Counted from the first letter of the stretch, positions 1-6,139 are shown. The stretch: 8,853 bases of DNA from Chloroflexota bacterium (GCA_029555885.1 JAKPQT010000116.1:1-8853); one strand, 5' to 3'. Translations and numbers: made by a program. Notes: generated from the sequence alone by a model not told the origin.

Positions 1-327
1 GGGGTCGACAGTTCAATCGCTGTTGCGCCACCCGCACCCCCGCAAGTCACCATCACGAAAGTGGGGAGCACGACTGCCCGGCTCACATGGCCGGCGGTGC
101 CGGGTGCTGCCGAATATCGCATCTACCGCGCCAGCCTGCCATATTTCGCGCCGGCTGAGCCGCCTTACCGGACGACCGCCACACTGCTCTGCGACGATAC
201 GGGTGCCCTGGGCAGCGACGCCGTCGAGTATTACTACTTTGTCAAGGCGGCTTGCAGCTCGGGCCTACTGAGTCCGGTTTCGATCCACACCGGGGCCTTC
301 GATTTCGCCCTGGTGCGCGGCTCCTAG
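1..327 (+). CDS. Fibronectin type III-like surface protein, C-terminal fragment (partial)
   Basis: This is the last 108 codons of a gene that starts before the window; frame 1 is open from base 1 to a TAG stop. A proline/alanine-rich linker (APPAPP, residues 9-14) leads into one fibronectin type III-like beta-sandwich, about residues 15-100. The typical landmarks are an early LTWPAV strand, then AEYRIYRAS, and late tyrosines in VEYYYFVKA. Such domains are usually extracellular spacers or binding modules. There is no C-terminal transmembrane segment, and the protein ends FDFALVRGS. Only 41 bases separate it from the next secreted-protein gene, so the two probably share a transcript. The function of the whole protein cannot be read from this fragment. 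Internal start codons in frame would give only a broken domain, so I treat it as truncated by the window edge. Confidence 0.75.
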   Translation, partial: GVDSSIAVAPPAPPQVTITKVGSTTARLTWPAVPGAAEYRIYRASLPYFAPAEPPYRTTATLLCDDTGALGSDAVEYYYFVKAACSSGLLSPVSIHTGAFDFALVRGS

Positions 328-356
328 CCGGCCTGGCCGGGCGCCCAGGTCAGCTC

Positions 357-363
357 AAAAGGG
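357..363 (+). promoter_or_regulatory. Ribosome binding site for the first cohesin gene
   Basis: The purine-rich AAAAGGG ends 5 bases before the ATG at 369. It decides the start: an earlier in-frame ATG at 252 would overlap the upstream gene and put 39 arginine-rich, non-hydrophobic residues ahead of the signal peptide. Confidence 0.6.
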
Positions 364-368
364 TTCAC

Positions 369-1436
369 ATGGTGTCTTTGAAAATACGTCTCTTCCATAT
401 CGTTCTCGGCGCGCTGTGTCTCTTCGCGGCATATGCGCCCTGGCTATATGCAGCGGAAACTGCGGTCTCCGTCGGCGCTGAACCAGTCACGGTTCAGCAA
501 GGTGCGACGGTGGCTGTGCCCATCCGGATCACCGAGGTGACCGGCCTGTATGGGTTCGAGGTGCTGCTCAAGTTCGACCCCACAGTCGTGCAGGTGGCGG
601 ATGCGGATCCGGCTAAGGCCGGCGTGCAGCTTCTAGCCGGGGACTTTCTGGCCCTGGACTTCCTGGTGCGCAATACGGCGGACAATGAGGCCGGCACTGC
701 GGAGTTCGTGTTGGCCCAGCTCAACCCGAGCGAAGCAAAAAGCGGTACAGGGACCCTGTTCACCGTACTCTTCGAGGGAGTGGCGGCAGGCAAGAACACC
801 ACTGTGACGATTGACCGGCTCAAGCTCGCCAGCCGTGACGGCCTCGAGATTCCAGCCCTGGCAGTCAACGGCGACCTTACGGTGGCGGCTGCAACGAGTG
901 CCGCGCCGCCAGCCAGCCCCACGCTGCTGCCCACTGCTGTTCCGCCGGTGCTCGACATGGACATCCTGACGGCCACGCCCCTGCCGACTGCACCGCAGCC
1001 CGCCGCCCAGTCCCCGACAACCACCCCCCTGCCCGCGGCGACAGCCACGCCGGCCAGCGTGGGCAGCACGCCGACGACCGCGCCCACAACCCCAGCCGGG
1101 ACGCCCGAGGCCGCGCAGCCGGCGGTCGTAGCGACAGCGACCGAACTGCGCGCTGCGCCCGCGGCGACAGCGGAACCCACGGTGGTTGTTGCAGAGCCCA
1201 CCGCCGCCGCGAACAGCGCGGACAACGCAGCCCCCACGGCTACAGTCGTGCGCAGCGCGGCTCAAGGCGGTGCACCCATACTGGACGGCCAATCGCCACA
1301 GCCATCTGATGCCGCGCCAACCACCGGCGCGAGCTCGAACAATCGCCTGCTGCTGGCAGGTGGCGGCCTCATCGCTCTCGCCAGTGTCACCCTAGCAGGC
1401 ATTTTGATACTGCGCGGCCGCGCTCGCCAGCCCTAG
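369..1436 (+). CDS. Secreted cohesin-domain protein with Pro/Thr/Ala stalk and C-terminal membrane anchor
   Basis: This 355-residue exported protein was probably built to display a cohesin domain at the cell surface. Residues 1-29 are a signal peptide: basic KIR, then a hydrophobic stretch ending near LYAA. Residues 30-172 are a cohesin-like beta-sandwich; landmarks are VQQGATVAVPI, GLYGFEVLLKFDPTVVQV, FVLAQLNPSE and KLASRDGLEIPAL. Residues 173-318 are a low-complexity stalk of Ala, Pro and Thr, which includes a perfect 15-bp DNA repeat at 1031-1045 and 1157-1171. Residues 327-348 form a transmembrane helix followed by the basic tail RGRARQP, so the C-terminus should lie in the cytoplasm. There is no LPXTG sortase motif. 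Cohesins classically bind dockerins in cellulosomes, but many outside cellulosomes have unknown partners, and none is visible here. It is the first of three tandem cohesin genes and lies 23 bases before the next. The family call is firm; the ligand is unknown. Confidence 0.82.
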   Translation: MVSLKIRLFHIVLGALCLFAAYAPWLYAAETAVSVGAEPVTVQQGATVAVPIRITEVTGLYGFEVLLKFDPTVVQVADADPAKAGVQLLAGDFLALDFLVRNTADNEAGTAEFVLAQLNPSEAKSGTGTLFTVLFEGVAAGKNTTVTIDRLKLASRDGLEIPALAVNGDLTVAAATSAAPPASPTLLPTAVPPVLDMDILTATPLPTAPQPAAQSPTTTPLPAATATPASVGSTPTTAPTTPAGTPEAAQPAVVATATELRAAPAATAEPTVVVAEPTAAANSADNAAPTATVVRSAAQGGAPILDGQSPQPSDAAPTTGASSNNRLLLAGGGLIALASVTLAGILILRGRARQP

Positions 1437-1448
1437 CGGCCGCAGTTT

Positions 1449-1455
1449 AGGAGGT
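1449..1455 (+). promoter_or_regulatory. Strong Shine-Dalgarno site
   Basis: AGGAGGT, a full match to the anti-Shine-Dalgarno core, sits 4 bases before the ATG at 1460. It predicts efficient translation of the second cohesin gene and, through overlap coupling, of the third. Confidence 0.75.
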
Positions 1456-1459
1456 TACG

Positions 1460-2482
1460 ATGAAATCACATCACCGTTTTGGGCAGCCCGGCGCGCCGGC
1501 TCTGCTGCTTCTGGTCCTGCTGCTCCTGGCGGCGAGCCCCGTGTCCGCCGGCGCACCCGACCAGCCTGATTTCCCGCCGGCCATTGTCCGCTGCGATCCC
1601 AGCTACGCAGAGGGCTATACGGATGGCACAATCACCATAGACCTGTATCTGGAAGACACGGAGAACACCTACGGCATCGACGCGCATGTGAGCTACGATA
1701 CGACTATTGCCCGGGTGGTGGACAAAAACACGGCCATACCAGGCACGCAGATCGAGCCGCTGTATTCCTGGGTGGCTCCCGGTCTGTCTCTGCTGAACGT
1801 GGCCTGCAATCCTGGCGACCCGGTCGCCTTGCAGTGTTCCACACCGGCAGACGTCGGGGTCATCTCCTATGCGATGACGCAACTCAATCCGACACCGCCG
1901 CTCAATGGCTCCGGGCCGTTCGCCAGGGTGACGTTTCAGCCGCTCACATTCGGCACGTTCACCATGAACTTCATCTACCACAAGCTGTCCAGCCCAGAAG
2001 GTGTGGAGGTGCCATCGATCGCAGAGGACTGTACGATCAAGTTCATGTCGCCGCTGGCCGTCAATTTGGCGAGCTTCACTGCCGCGGAAGACGCAGCAGG
2101 CGTGACGATGCGCTGGGAAACCATCTCCGAGCAGCACAACCGGGGCTTCAATGTACTGCGGGCATCTAGCGTGGAAGGGCCGTGGCGCCAACTCAATCCG
2201 ACACTGATACCGGCTGCCGCACCGGGGTCGAACGAAGGGCACAGCTACACCTGGCAGGATCCTACCATTGAGCGCGGCCAAACCTATTACTATATGCTCG
2301 AGGATGTTTCGATTGCAGGTGTCACGACGCGCCATGAACCGTTGAAAGTGCGCGCCCAGGCCCCGAATGCAGTCGGGCTCAGCGCGTTCTCCGGACAGGC
2401 CCGAGGCGGCATCTTCCCGGCGCTGTTAGCAGGACTGGCGCTCTGCCTGGTGGCCCTGCGTCGTATGCGAGCTAGCGCCTGA
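1460..2482 (+). CDS. Secreted cohesin-domain protein with second beta domain and C-terminal anchor
   Basis: The protein has 340 residues. Residues 1-31 are a signal peptide with a long leucine run that ends near PVSAGA. Residues 35-195 are cohesin-like: YTDGTITIDLYLEDTENTYG, AMTQLNPTPPLNGSGP and YHKLSSPEGVEVPS. From about residue 198 to 305 comes a second, fibronectin-like module that starts PLAVNLASFTA and contains MRWETISEQHNRGFNVLRAS and YYYMLEDVSIAG. I recall this module as common near the C-termini of exported Chloroflexota proteins. Residues 318-332 are a short hydrophobic segment followed by RRMRASA. This could be a plain membrane anchor or a processed sorting tail; no known sorting motif is obvious. 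The TGA stop overlaps the next ATG (TGATG), so the two are translationally coupled. The cohesin domain is closer to that of the downstream gene than to that of the upstream one. The binding partner is unknown. Confidence 0.82.
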   Translation: MKSHHRFGQPGAPALLLLVLLLLAASPVSAGAPDQPDFPPAIVRCDPSYAEGYTDGTITIDLYLEDTENTYGIDAHVSYDTTIARVVDKNTAIPGTQIEPLYSWVAPGLSLLNVACNPGDPVALQCSTPADVGVISYAMTQLNPTPPLNGSGPFARVTFQPLTFGTFTMNFIYHKLSSPEGVEVPSIAEDCTIKFMSPLAVNLASFTAAEDAAGVTMRWETISEQHNRGFNVLRASSVEGPWRQLNPTLIPAAAPGSNEGHSYTWQDPTIERGQTYYYMLEDVSIAGVTTRHEPLKVRAQAPNAVGLSAFSGQARGGIFPALLAGLALCLVALRRMRASA

Positions 2483-3069
2483 TGTCGCACCCTGCCAGAC
2501 TGGCTCTTGCGGCCCTCACGCTGCTGCTTGTGCTGGTGACAGCCACGGCAGCGGCTGAACCGACAGTTGTCAGACCCGACCCCCTGCAGACCGACGTCCG
2601 GGCCGGGGGGACCTTCGTCGTCAACCTGTACGTGCAGGGCGTCGCCGATCTGTACGCCGCGGATATCCACCTCCTCTTCGACCCGACGATCCTGCAGGTC
2701 GAGGATGCGCGGCCGGAGGTTCCCGGCGTGCAGATCCAGCCTCTGGCAACCTTCTTATCGCCGGACTTCGTCATCAAGCAGAAGGCGTGCAACGCCCCGA
2801 ATGTAGTCGATCCTGATTGTCAGACCGGCGGATTCGTGTGGTATGCCGTGGCCCAACTCAACCCGGCCCCCCCGGCAAATGGCTCAGGGCCGGTCGCGGC
2901 CATCACCTTCAGAGCCATCCGTGCAGGTTCGTCGCCGCTGACGATCAGCTATCACAAGCTTTCCAGCCCGAAAGGTGTCGACATTCCATCGACTCCTCAG
3001 AGCGGCGTGGTACAGGTTGCGGATGCGGTCAGGCAGTACAAGATCAACCTGCCATTCGTCTTTCGCTGA
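2482..3069 (+). CDS. Small secreted single-cohesin protein with 'LPFVFR' tail
   Basis: This 195-residue protein is essentially one cohesin-like domain with an export signal. Residues 1-25 are a signal peptide that ends TATAAA. Residues 27-182 are the cohesin domain, with GGTFVVNLYVQGVADLYAAD, LFDPTILQVEDA, VAQLNPAPPANGSGP and SYHKLSSPKGVDIPS. Many of these blocks also occur in the gene just upstream, which indicates tandem duplication. Unlike its two neighbours it has no stalk and no transmembrane helix. It ends RQYKINLPFVFR, which resembles short aromatic/proline endings (of the YLPLVLR kind) that I remember on many exported Chloroflexota proteins; their role is not known to me. Its start codon overlaps the upstream stop, and no separate Shine-Dalgarno site is evident, so translation probably depends on coupling. 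It may be a released or partner-held form of the anchored cohesins. Confidence 0.82.
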   Translation: MSHPARLALAALTLLLVLVTATAAAEPTVVRPDPLQTDVRAGGTFVVNLYVQGVADLYAADIHLLFDPTILQVEDARPEVPGVQIQPLATFLSPDFVIKQKACNAPNVVDPDCQTGGFVWYAVAQLNPAPPANGSGPVAAITFRAIRAGSSPLTISYHKLSSPKGVDIPSTPQSGVVQVADAVRQYKINLPFVFR

Positions 3070-3108
3070 GGGCTCGTAATAGAACAAGTTCCGCCGCTGG
3101 CACGGTAG

Positions 3109-3125
3109 GCTCAACTCCGTTGAGC
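3109..3125 (+). terminator. Short hairpin after the cohesin operon (weak terminator candidate)
   Basis: GCTCAAC and GTTGAGC form a perfect 7-bp stem around a 3-base loop, 39 bases after the last cohesin stop codon. No T-run follows, so a classical intrinsic terminator is doubtful; it may instead stabilise the 3' end of the mRNA. The rest of the gap from 3070 to 3245 holds nothing I can support beyond a possible TACAAT at 3169-3174 that has no matching -35 box. Confidence 0.35.
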
Positions 3126-3245
3126 ACGACCGGCCAGAGCAGGAAGTGATGCTTTTACAGGCCTTGACTACAATCAGGCGCAGGGCAGGGCCACATAGGC
3201 TGGCGGCGCGAACTTACGCGAGTCTGAGCTGCCTGGAGGCACCAT

Positions 3246-3986
3246 ATGTCACCCCAAGATCTGCACTCACAGCCATTTCGCGCACTGGTGACCCTGGGCG
3301 AAAGCCATGTTGCCGGGATGTGCGCGACCAGTGAGAACAGGCGTTGGGTCAACATCCTGGCGCGCCTCATCGAAGAGTTCCAGGGTGCGCCGGTCACGCT
3401 GCACAACCGCGGCATCAGCGCGAACGCCATCTCCCCGCGCAGCCCCGGTTATGCCGCGTCCGCCAAGCCCAGTGCCCTGGAGCGCTATCAGCGGGACGTC
3501 ATCGCCCTGCAGCCCGACCTGTTCATCCTGTCATACGGATTGAACGACATGCGTGCAGGGATGTCCCTGGCAGATTTCCGCGCCGACATGGGCCGCATCA
3601 TCGCCGATGTCGCTGCAGCATGTCACCCGGTCACCGTGCTGACCACGGTTTACTACATGACCGCATACGACCTGTACCCGCCCTTCAACGTCGGCAGCAT
3701 TGCCGCCACCGAGGCGTATAACCTGGCGCTCGGCGAACTCGCCGAGCAACACGGCTGCCTGCTGGCCGACATCTGGGCGGCCGAGGGGCAGGCGGACTGG
3801 GTCATCCACCCGGACACGGTGCATGCCAACGACCTGGGGCATCGACTGATTGCGCACCGCGTGTTTGAGACGATCGCCACGCACTGCAGCGGCGTGGCTG
3901 CGGGCGTGACGGCAAACCTCGCCGCTGACCGCGCGGAAGTCGCGGCCACGATGGACCGGCGTCGCGCGCCACAGAAGTACGGATAG
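3246..3986 (+). CDS. SGNH/GDSL-family hydrolase
   Basis: The protein has 246 residues and belongs to the SGNH hydrolases, which cleave esters (lipids, acylated sugars or acyl groups) using a Ser-Asp-His triad. All four blocks are visible. Block I is VTLGESHVAG, with the nucleophile Ser20 in GES rather than the usual GDS. Block II is NRGIS, with oxyanion Gly56. Block III is SYGLND, with Gly98 and Asn100. Block V is HPDTVHAND, with Asp190 and His193. GGAGG ends 6 bases before the ATG, which supports this start. The nucleophile lies only 20 residues in and no signal peptide or membrane segment precedes it, so the enzyme should be cytoplasmic even though the genes before it encode exported proteins. 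The last 30 or so residues (AAGVTANLAADRAEV and a basic end) lie outside the fold. The substrate cannot be predicted. It is bounded by hairpins on both sides and looks like its own transcription unit. Confidence 0.85.
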   Translation: MSPQDLHSQPFRALVTLGESHVAGMCATSENRRWVNILARLIEEFQGAPVTLHNRGISANAISPRSPGYAASAKPSALERYQRDVIALQPDLFILSYGLNDMRAGMSLADFRADMGRIIADVAAACHPVTVLTTVYYMTAYDLYPPFNVGSIAATEAYNLALGELAEQHGCLLADIWAAEGQADWVIHPDTVHANDLGHRLIAHRVFETIATHCSGVAAGVTANLAADRAEVAATMDRRRAPQKYG

Positions 3987-4024
3987 CCACCGCCATTCGC
4001 ACCCGCGATATTACTCAGCCTTTC

Positions 4025-4056
4025 CACGACCGGCCTCCCGATGGAGGCCGGTCGTG
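4025..4056 (+). terminator. Long perfect hairpin, probable transcription terminator
   Basis: CACGACCGGCCTCC pairs perfectly with GGAGGCCGGTCGTG (14 bp) around the loop CGAT, 38 bases after the stop codon of the hydrolase gene. The following CGTTAAGTTCT is only weakly T-rich. The stem's strength and its position between two transcription units make termination likely; being near-symmetric, it could act in both directions. Confidence 0.65.
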
Positions 4057-4125
4057 CGTTAAGTTCTGATGCCCGATTTGATACCTGATTGAACGAAAAT
4101 TGGCCGCATCAAATACCCAAGATTA

Positions 4126-4134
4126 TGTTATACT
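4126..4134 (+). promoter_or_regulatory. Extended -10 promoter for the CHAT / SIR2 / nSTAND operon
   Basis: TGTTATACT matches the sigma-70 extended -10 pattern (TGn followed by TATACT at 4129-4134). It lies in the most AT-rich patch of the window, just after the terminator hairpin. The hexamer 17 bases upstream (GCATCA) is a poor -35 box, which extended -10 promoters tolerate. Transcription would start near 4141, leaving a leader of only about 14 bases. Confidence 0.55.
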
Positions 4135-4140
4135 AAGGCA

Positions 4141-4146
4141 GAGGAG
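4141..4146 (+). promoter_or_regulatory. Ribosome binding site for the CHAT-FGE gene (GTG start)
   Basis: GAGGAG lies 8 bases before the GTG at 4155 and supports this non-ATG start. With the predicted transcription start near 4141, the site would sit at the very 5' end of the mRNA. Confidence 0.6.
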
Positions 4147-4154
4147 TAACTACT

Positions 4155-6086
4155 GTGGCGACCGCCTATCGCAATTTCGACCTGCTTGTCGAACGCCGTG
4201 CCACCGGCTACCGGGCGCGCGTCCAGGATTCGCCCGCAGGCGAGGCGGTTGTCAACTTCGACCTGCCCTTCACCGCCGATGAACTGCGCAGCTTCAGTTG
4301 GTTGAGCAGTCGGGTCTCTCAGGGTCTTGGGCTGGCGAGTTCTGCAGGCCGTGCACCGCCTCCGCTTGACCTCCGCCAGTTTGGCGAGCGCCTTTTCAAT
4401 GCCGCCTTTGCCCGCGACGTGGGGGCCTGCCTGCTGCTCAGCCTGGCCGAAGTCAGAAAAACGGACGTCGGCCTGCGTATCCGTCTGCGCCTCGATCCTG
4501 ATGTCCCCGAGTTGGCCGAGCTGCCGTGGGAATACCTCTACGCGCCGCAGCTAGACGGCTTCCTGGCCCTCTCTGATCGGGTGGCGCTGGTTCGTTATGT
4601 CCAGCAATTACAGCCGCCCCCAACCTTAACCGCCACGCCTCCGCTCGTGCTGCTGGTATTGGCTCCACAGCCGAACAATGTGCCCCGGCTCAAGATCGAG
4701 GAGGAATGGAACTCCTTGCAGCGGGCGCTGGCCGGCCTGCAAGGTCAGGGCTGGCTCCGCGTGGAGCGGCTGCCCGCCCCGACGCCTGAGGCTTTGTTGG
4801 ATCGACTGCGCGGCGATGGCGTCCACCTGCTGCATTTCATGGGCCACGGCTACTTCGACGCGGGGACGCAGACAGGGGGCGTCGTCCTGGAGGATGCAGC
4901 CGGTCGCGCAGCTTTTGTCCCGGCCGCGCAGCTTGGCACGATTGTGTGCGACCATGAATCGCTGCGCCTGGTGTTTCTCAATGCCTGTGAAGGCGCGCGC
5001 GGGGATGGGGACAATGCGTTTGCTGGGGTGGCACAACAACTGGTGATTCAGGGCGTCCCTGCCGTGCTGGCGATGCAGTTCCCGGTGTCGGATACGGCCT
5101 CGCTGACCCTCACCCAGAAATTCTACGAGGCCCTCGCGAGCGGCGAGGCCCTGGATGCCGCGCTTACCTGGGCGCGAAAGGCCGTCAGTCTTGTCGGCCC
5201 CGCGGAGAGGCCGCCAGCCGAGTGGGGCACGCCGGTGCTCTTCTCGCGTTCCCCGGATAACAGGCTGCTTACGCTGCCGGCAGGCGATGCACGGCCGGTG
5301 ATCCCGATCCAGCCCTGGGAACCGGAGACCGTGCTTATCCCTGCCGGACGTTTTCTGATGGGCACGGGACAGGGAACCGGTGCGCCGGCCTGGGAGCTCC
5401 CCCAGCAGCTCTTCAGCCTCCCCGGCTACCGTCTCAGCAAATACCCGATCACGAACGCCCAGTACCTCGCTTTTGCGCGCGAGCGCCGCATTGCAGTGGC
5501 AGCAGAGACCGGCTGGCCGCTCGCGCGGGTGGGGCGGGAGCCGCCGCCCGGCAGGGAGAACCATCCGGTCGTGGGCATCACCTGGGATGATGCGGTCGCC
5601 TATTGCCAATGGCTCCGCGATAAGACGGGCCGCCGGTATCGCCTGCCGAACGAGGCCGAATGGGAGAAGGCCGCGCGCGGTGCTGCGGTCAGCCCGGAAC
5701 AGGCGCGCACATACCCGTGGGGCAACTGCTTTGAGCCGCACCGCTGCAACTGTGCAGAGGCCGGCCAACACGACACGACCCCTGTGGGCAGCTATTCGCC
5801 CCAGGGCGACAGCCCGTATGGCTGCGCTGACATGGCGGGTAACGTTTGGGAATGGACCAGCACGCGCTGGGGCGCCGAACGCAGCCGGCCCCACTACGCT
5901 CCCCCGTATGACGCGGGGGATGGCCGGGAGAACCCGCAACAGGATGAGCCGTTCCGTGAATACCGTGTGCTGCGCGGCGGCTCATACCAGGACTCCGCTG
6001 ACCGGGTGACATGCACGGTGCGCGGACGCGACGCGGCAAACACCAACCATCCGCGGCGCGGCTTTCGCATCGCCATGGACATCTGA
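4155..6086 (+). CDS. CHAT-domain protease fused to an FGE-sulfatase-like (C-lectin fold) domain
   Basis: The protein has 643 residues in two parts. Residues 1 to about 375 form a complete CHAT (caspase-HetF-associated) domain, a cysteine protease of the caspase/separase clan. Landmarks are FGERLFNAAF, the PELAELPWEYLYAPQ strand, the catalytic His231 in LLHFMGHGYFD, Cys278 in FLNACEGA, and GVPAVLAMQFPVSD. Residues 393-643 form a formylglycine-generating-enzyme-like domain: VLIPAGRFLMGT, LSKYPITNAQYLAF, RLPNEAEWE (496-504), GNVWEWT (562-568), VLRGGSY and a final GFR. Between RGGSY and GFR there is only one cysteine (Cys620), and the catalytic cysteine pair of true FGE appears missing, so this half is more likely a binding or sensing module than an oxidase. 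No signal peptide is present, so it should be cytoplasmic. It is the first gene of a three-gene operon, 53 bases before the SIR2-like gene. Inferred role: protease effector of a conflict system. The domain calls are firm; the role is inference. Confidence 0.9.
   Translation: MATAYRNFDLLVERRATGYRARVQDSPAGEAVVNFDLPFTADELRSFSWLSSRVSQGLGLASSAGRAPPPLDLRQFGERLFNAAFARDVGACLLLSLAEVRKTDVGLRIRLRLDPDVPELAELPWEYLYAPQLDGFLALSDRVALVRYVQQLQPPPTLTATPPLVLLVLAPQPNNVPRLKIEEEWNSLQRALAGLQGQGWLRVERLPAPTPEALLDRLRGDGVHLLHFMGHGYFDAGTQTGGVVLEDAAGRAAFVPAAQLGTIVCDHESLRLVFLNACEGARGDGDNAFAGVAQQLVIQGVPAVLAMQFPVSDTASLTLTQKFYEALASGEALDAALTWARKAVSLVGPAERPPAEWGTPVLFSRSPDNRLLTLPAGDARPVIPIQPWEPETVLIPAGRFLMGTGQGTGAPAWELPQQLFSLPGYRLSKYPITNAQYLAFARERRIAVAAETGWPLARVGREPPPGRENHPVVGITWDDAVAYCQWLRDKTGRRYRLPNEAEWEKAARGAAVSPEQARTYPWGNCFEPHRCNCAEAGQHDTTPVGSYSPQGDSPYGCADMAGNVWEWTSTRWGAERSRPHYAPPYDAGDGRENPQQDEPFREYRVLRGGSYQDSADRVTCTVRGRDAANTNHPRRGFRIAMDI
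5369..5398 (+). repeat. Direct repeat, copy 1 (inside the FGE domain)
   Basis: The core at 5380-5398 matches 6097-6115 at 18 of 19 bases. A further ACAGG at the 5' end also matches after a 1-base gap. This copy encodes GAPAWEL at the start of the FGE-like domain. Confidence 0.6.
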
Positions 6087-6139
6087 ACAGGCTCGGGTGT
6101 GCCGGCCTGGGAGCTGATCACCAACGGAAGGGAGTTGCC
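6087..6139 (+). pseudogene. Remnant of FGE-domain coding sequence in the intergenic gap (repeat copy 2)
   Basis: Read in the CHAT-FGE frame straight after its TGA, this gap encodes TGSGVPAWEL and then a short tail to a second TGA at 6141-6143. The first ten residues align without gaps to QGTGAPAWEL inside the FGE domain, with 7 identities. At DNA level the core 6097-6115 matches 5380-5398 at 18 of 19 bases. Being in the same frame and encoding the same motif suggests a fossil of a duplicated or exchanged FGE module. The alternative is chance in GC-rich DNA, which the shared frame makes less likely. The 3' end of the gap also carries the ribosome binding site of the next gene. Confidence 0.45.
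6128..6134 (+). promoter_or_regulatory. Ribosome binding site for the SIR2-like gene
   Basis: AAGGGAG ends 5 bases before the ATG at 6140. It favours this start over an in-frame ATG at 6011, which would overlap the FGE coding region by 76 bases and add 43 basic residues with no family likeness. Confidence 0.65.

Noticed and set aside
252..368. Upstream in-frame extension of the first cohesin gene from an ATG at 252
   Set aside because: It overlaps the upstream coding region, adds Arg/Gly-rich residues before the signal peptide, and lacks the ribosome site present before 369.
1031..1171. 15-bp repeat in the cohesin stalk as a sign of a mobile element or CRISPR
   Set aside because: There are only two copies inside low-complexity Ala/Pro/Thr coding sequence; it is expected from codon repetition. 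I saw no CRISPR array, tRNA, rRNA, transposase or integrase in the window.
494..1237. A 247-codon - strand open frame rich in Val, Ala and Gly
   Set aside because: It mirrors the low-complexity Pro/Thr/Ala stalk of the first cohesin protein; the composition alone explains it.
1466..2335. A 289-codon - strand open frame opposite the second cohesin gene
   Set aside because: The translation is Arg/His/Cys-rich with no domain, and the + strand gene has a perfect ribosome site and signal peptide.
3164..3174. TTGACT and TACAAT before the SGNH hydrolase gene as a promoter
   Set aside because: The two hexamers overlap rather than being spaced 16-18 bases, and neither has a good partner at the right distance.
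4626..5939. A 437-codon open frame on the - strand opposite the CHAT-FGE gene
   Set aside because: It lies wholly antisense to a gene with clear catalytic motifs, and its translation is Arg/Gly/Ala-rich without recognisable domains; it reflects high GC content.
5331..6086. Calling the second half of the CHAT gene an active sulfatase-activating enzyme
   Set aside because: The cysteine pair expected after RGGSY is not present, and no sulfatase gene is nearby.
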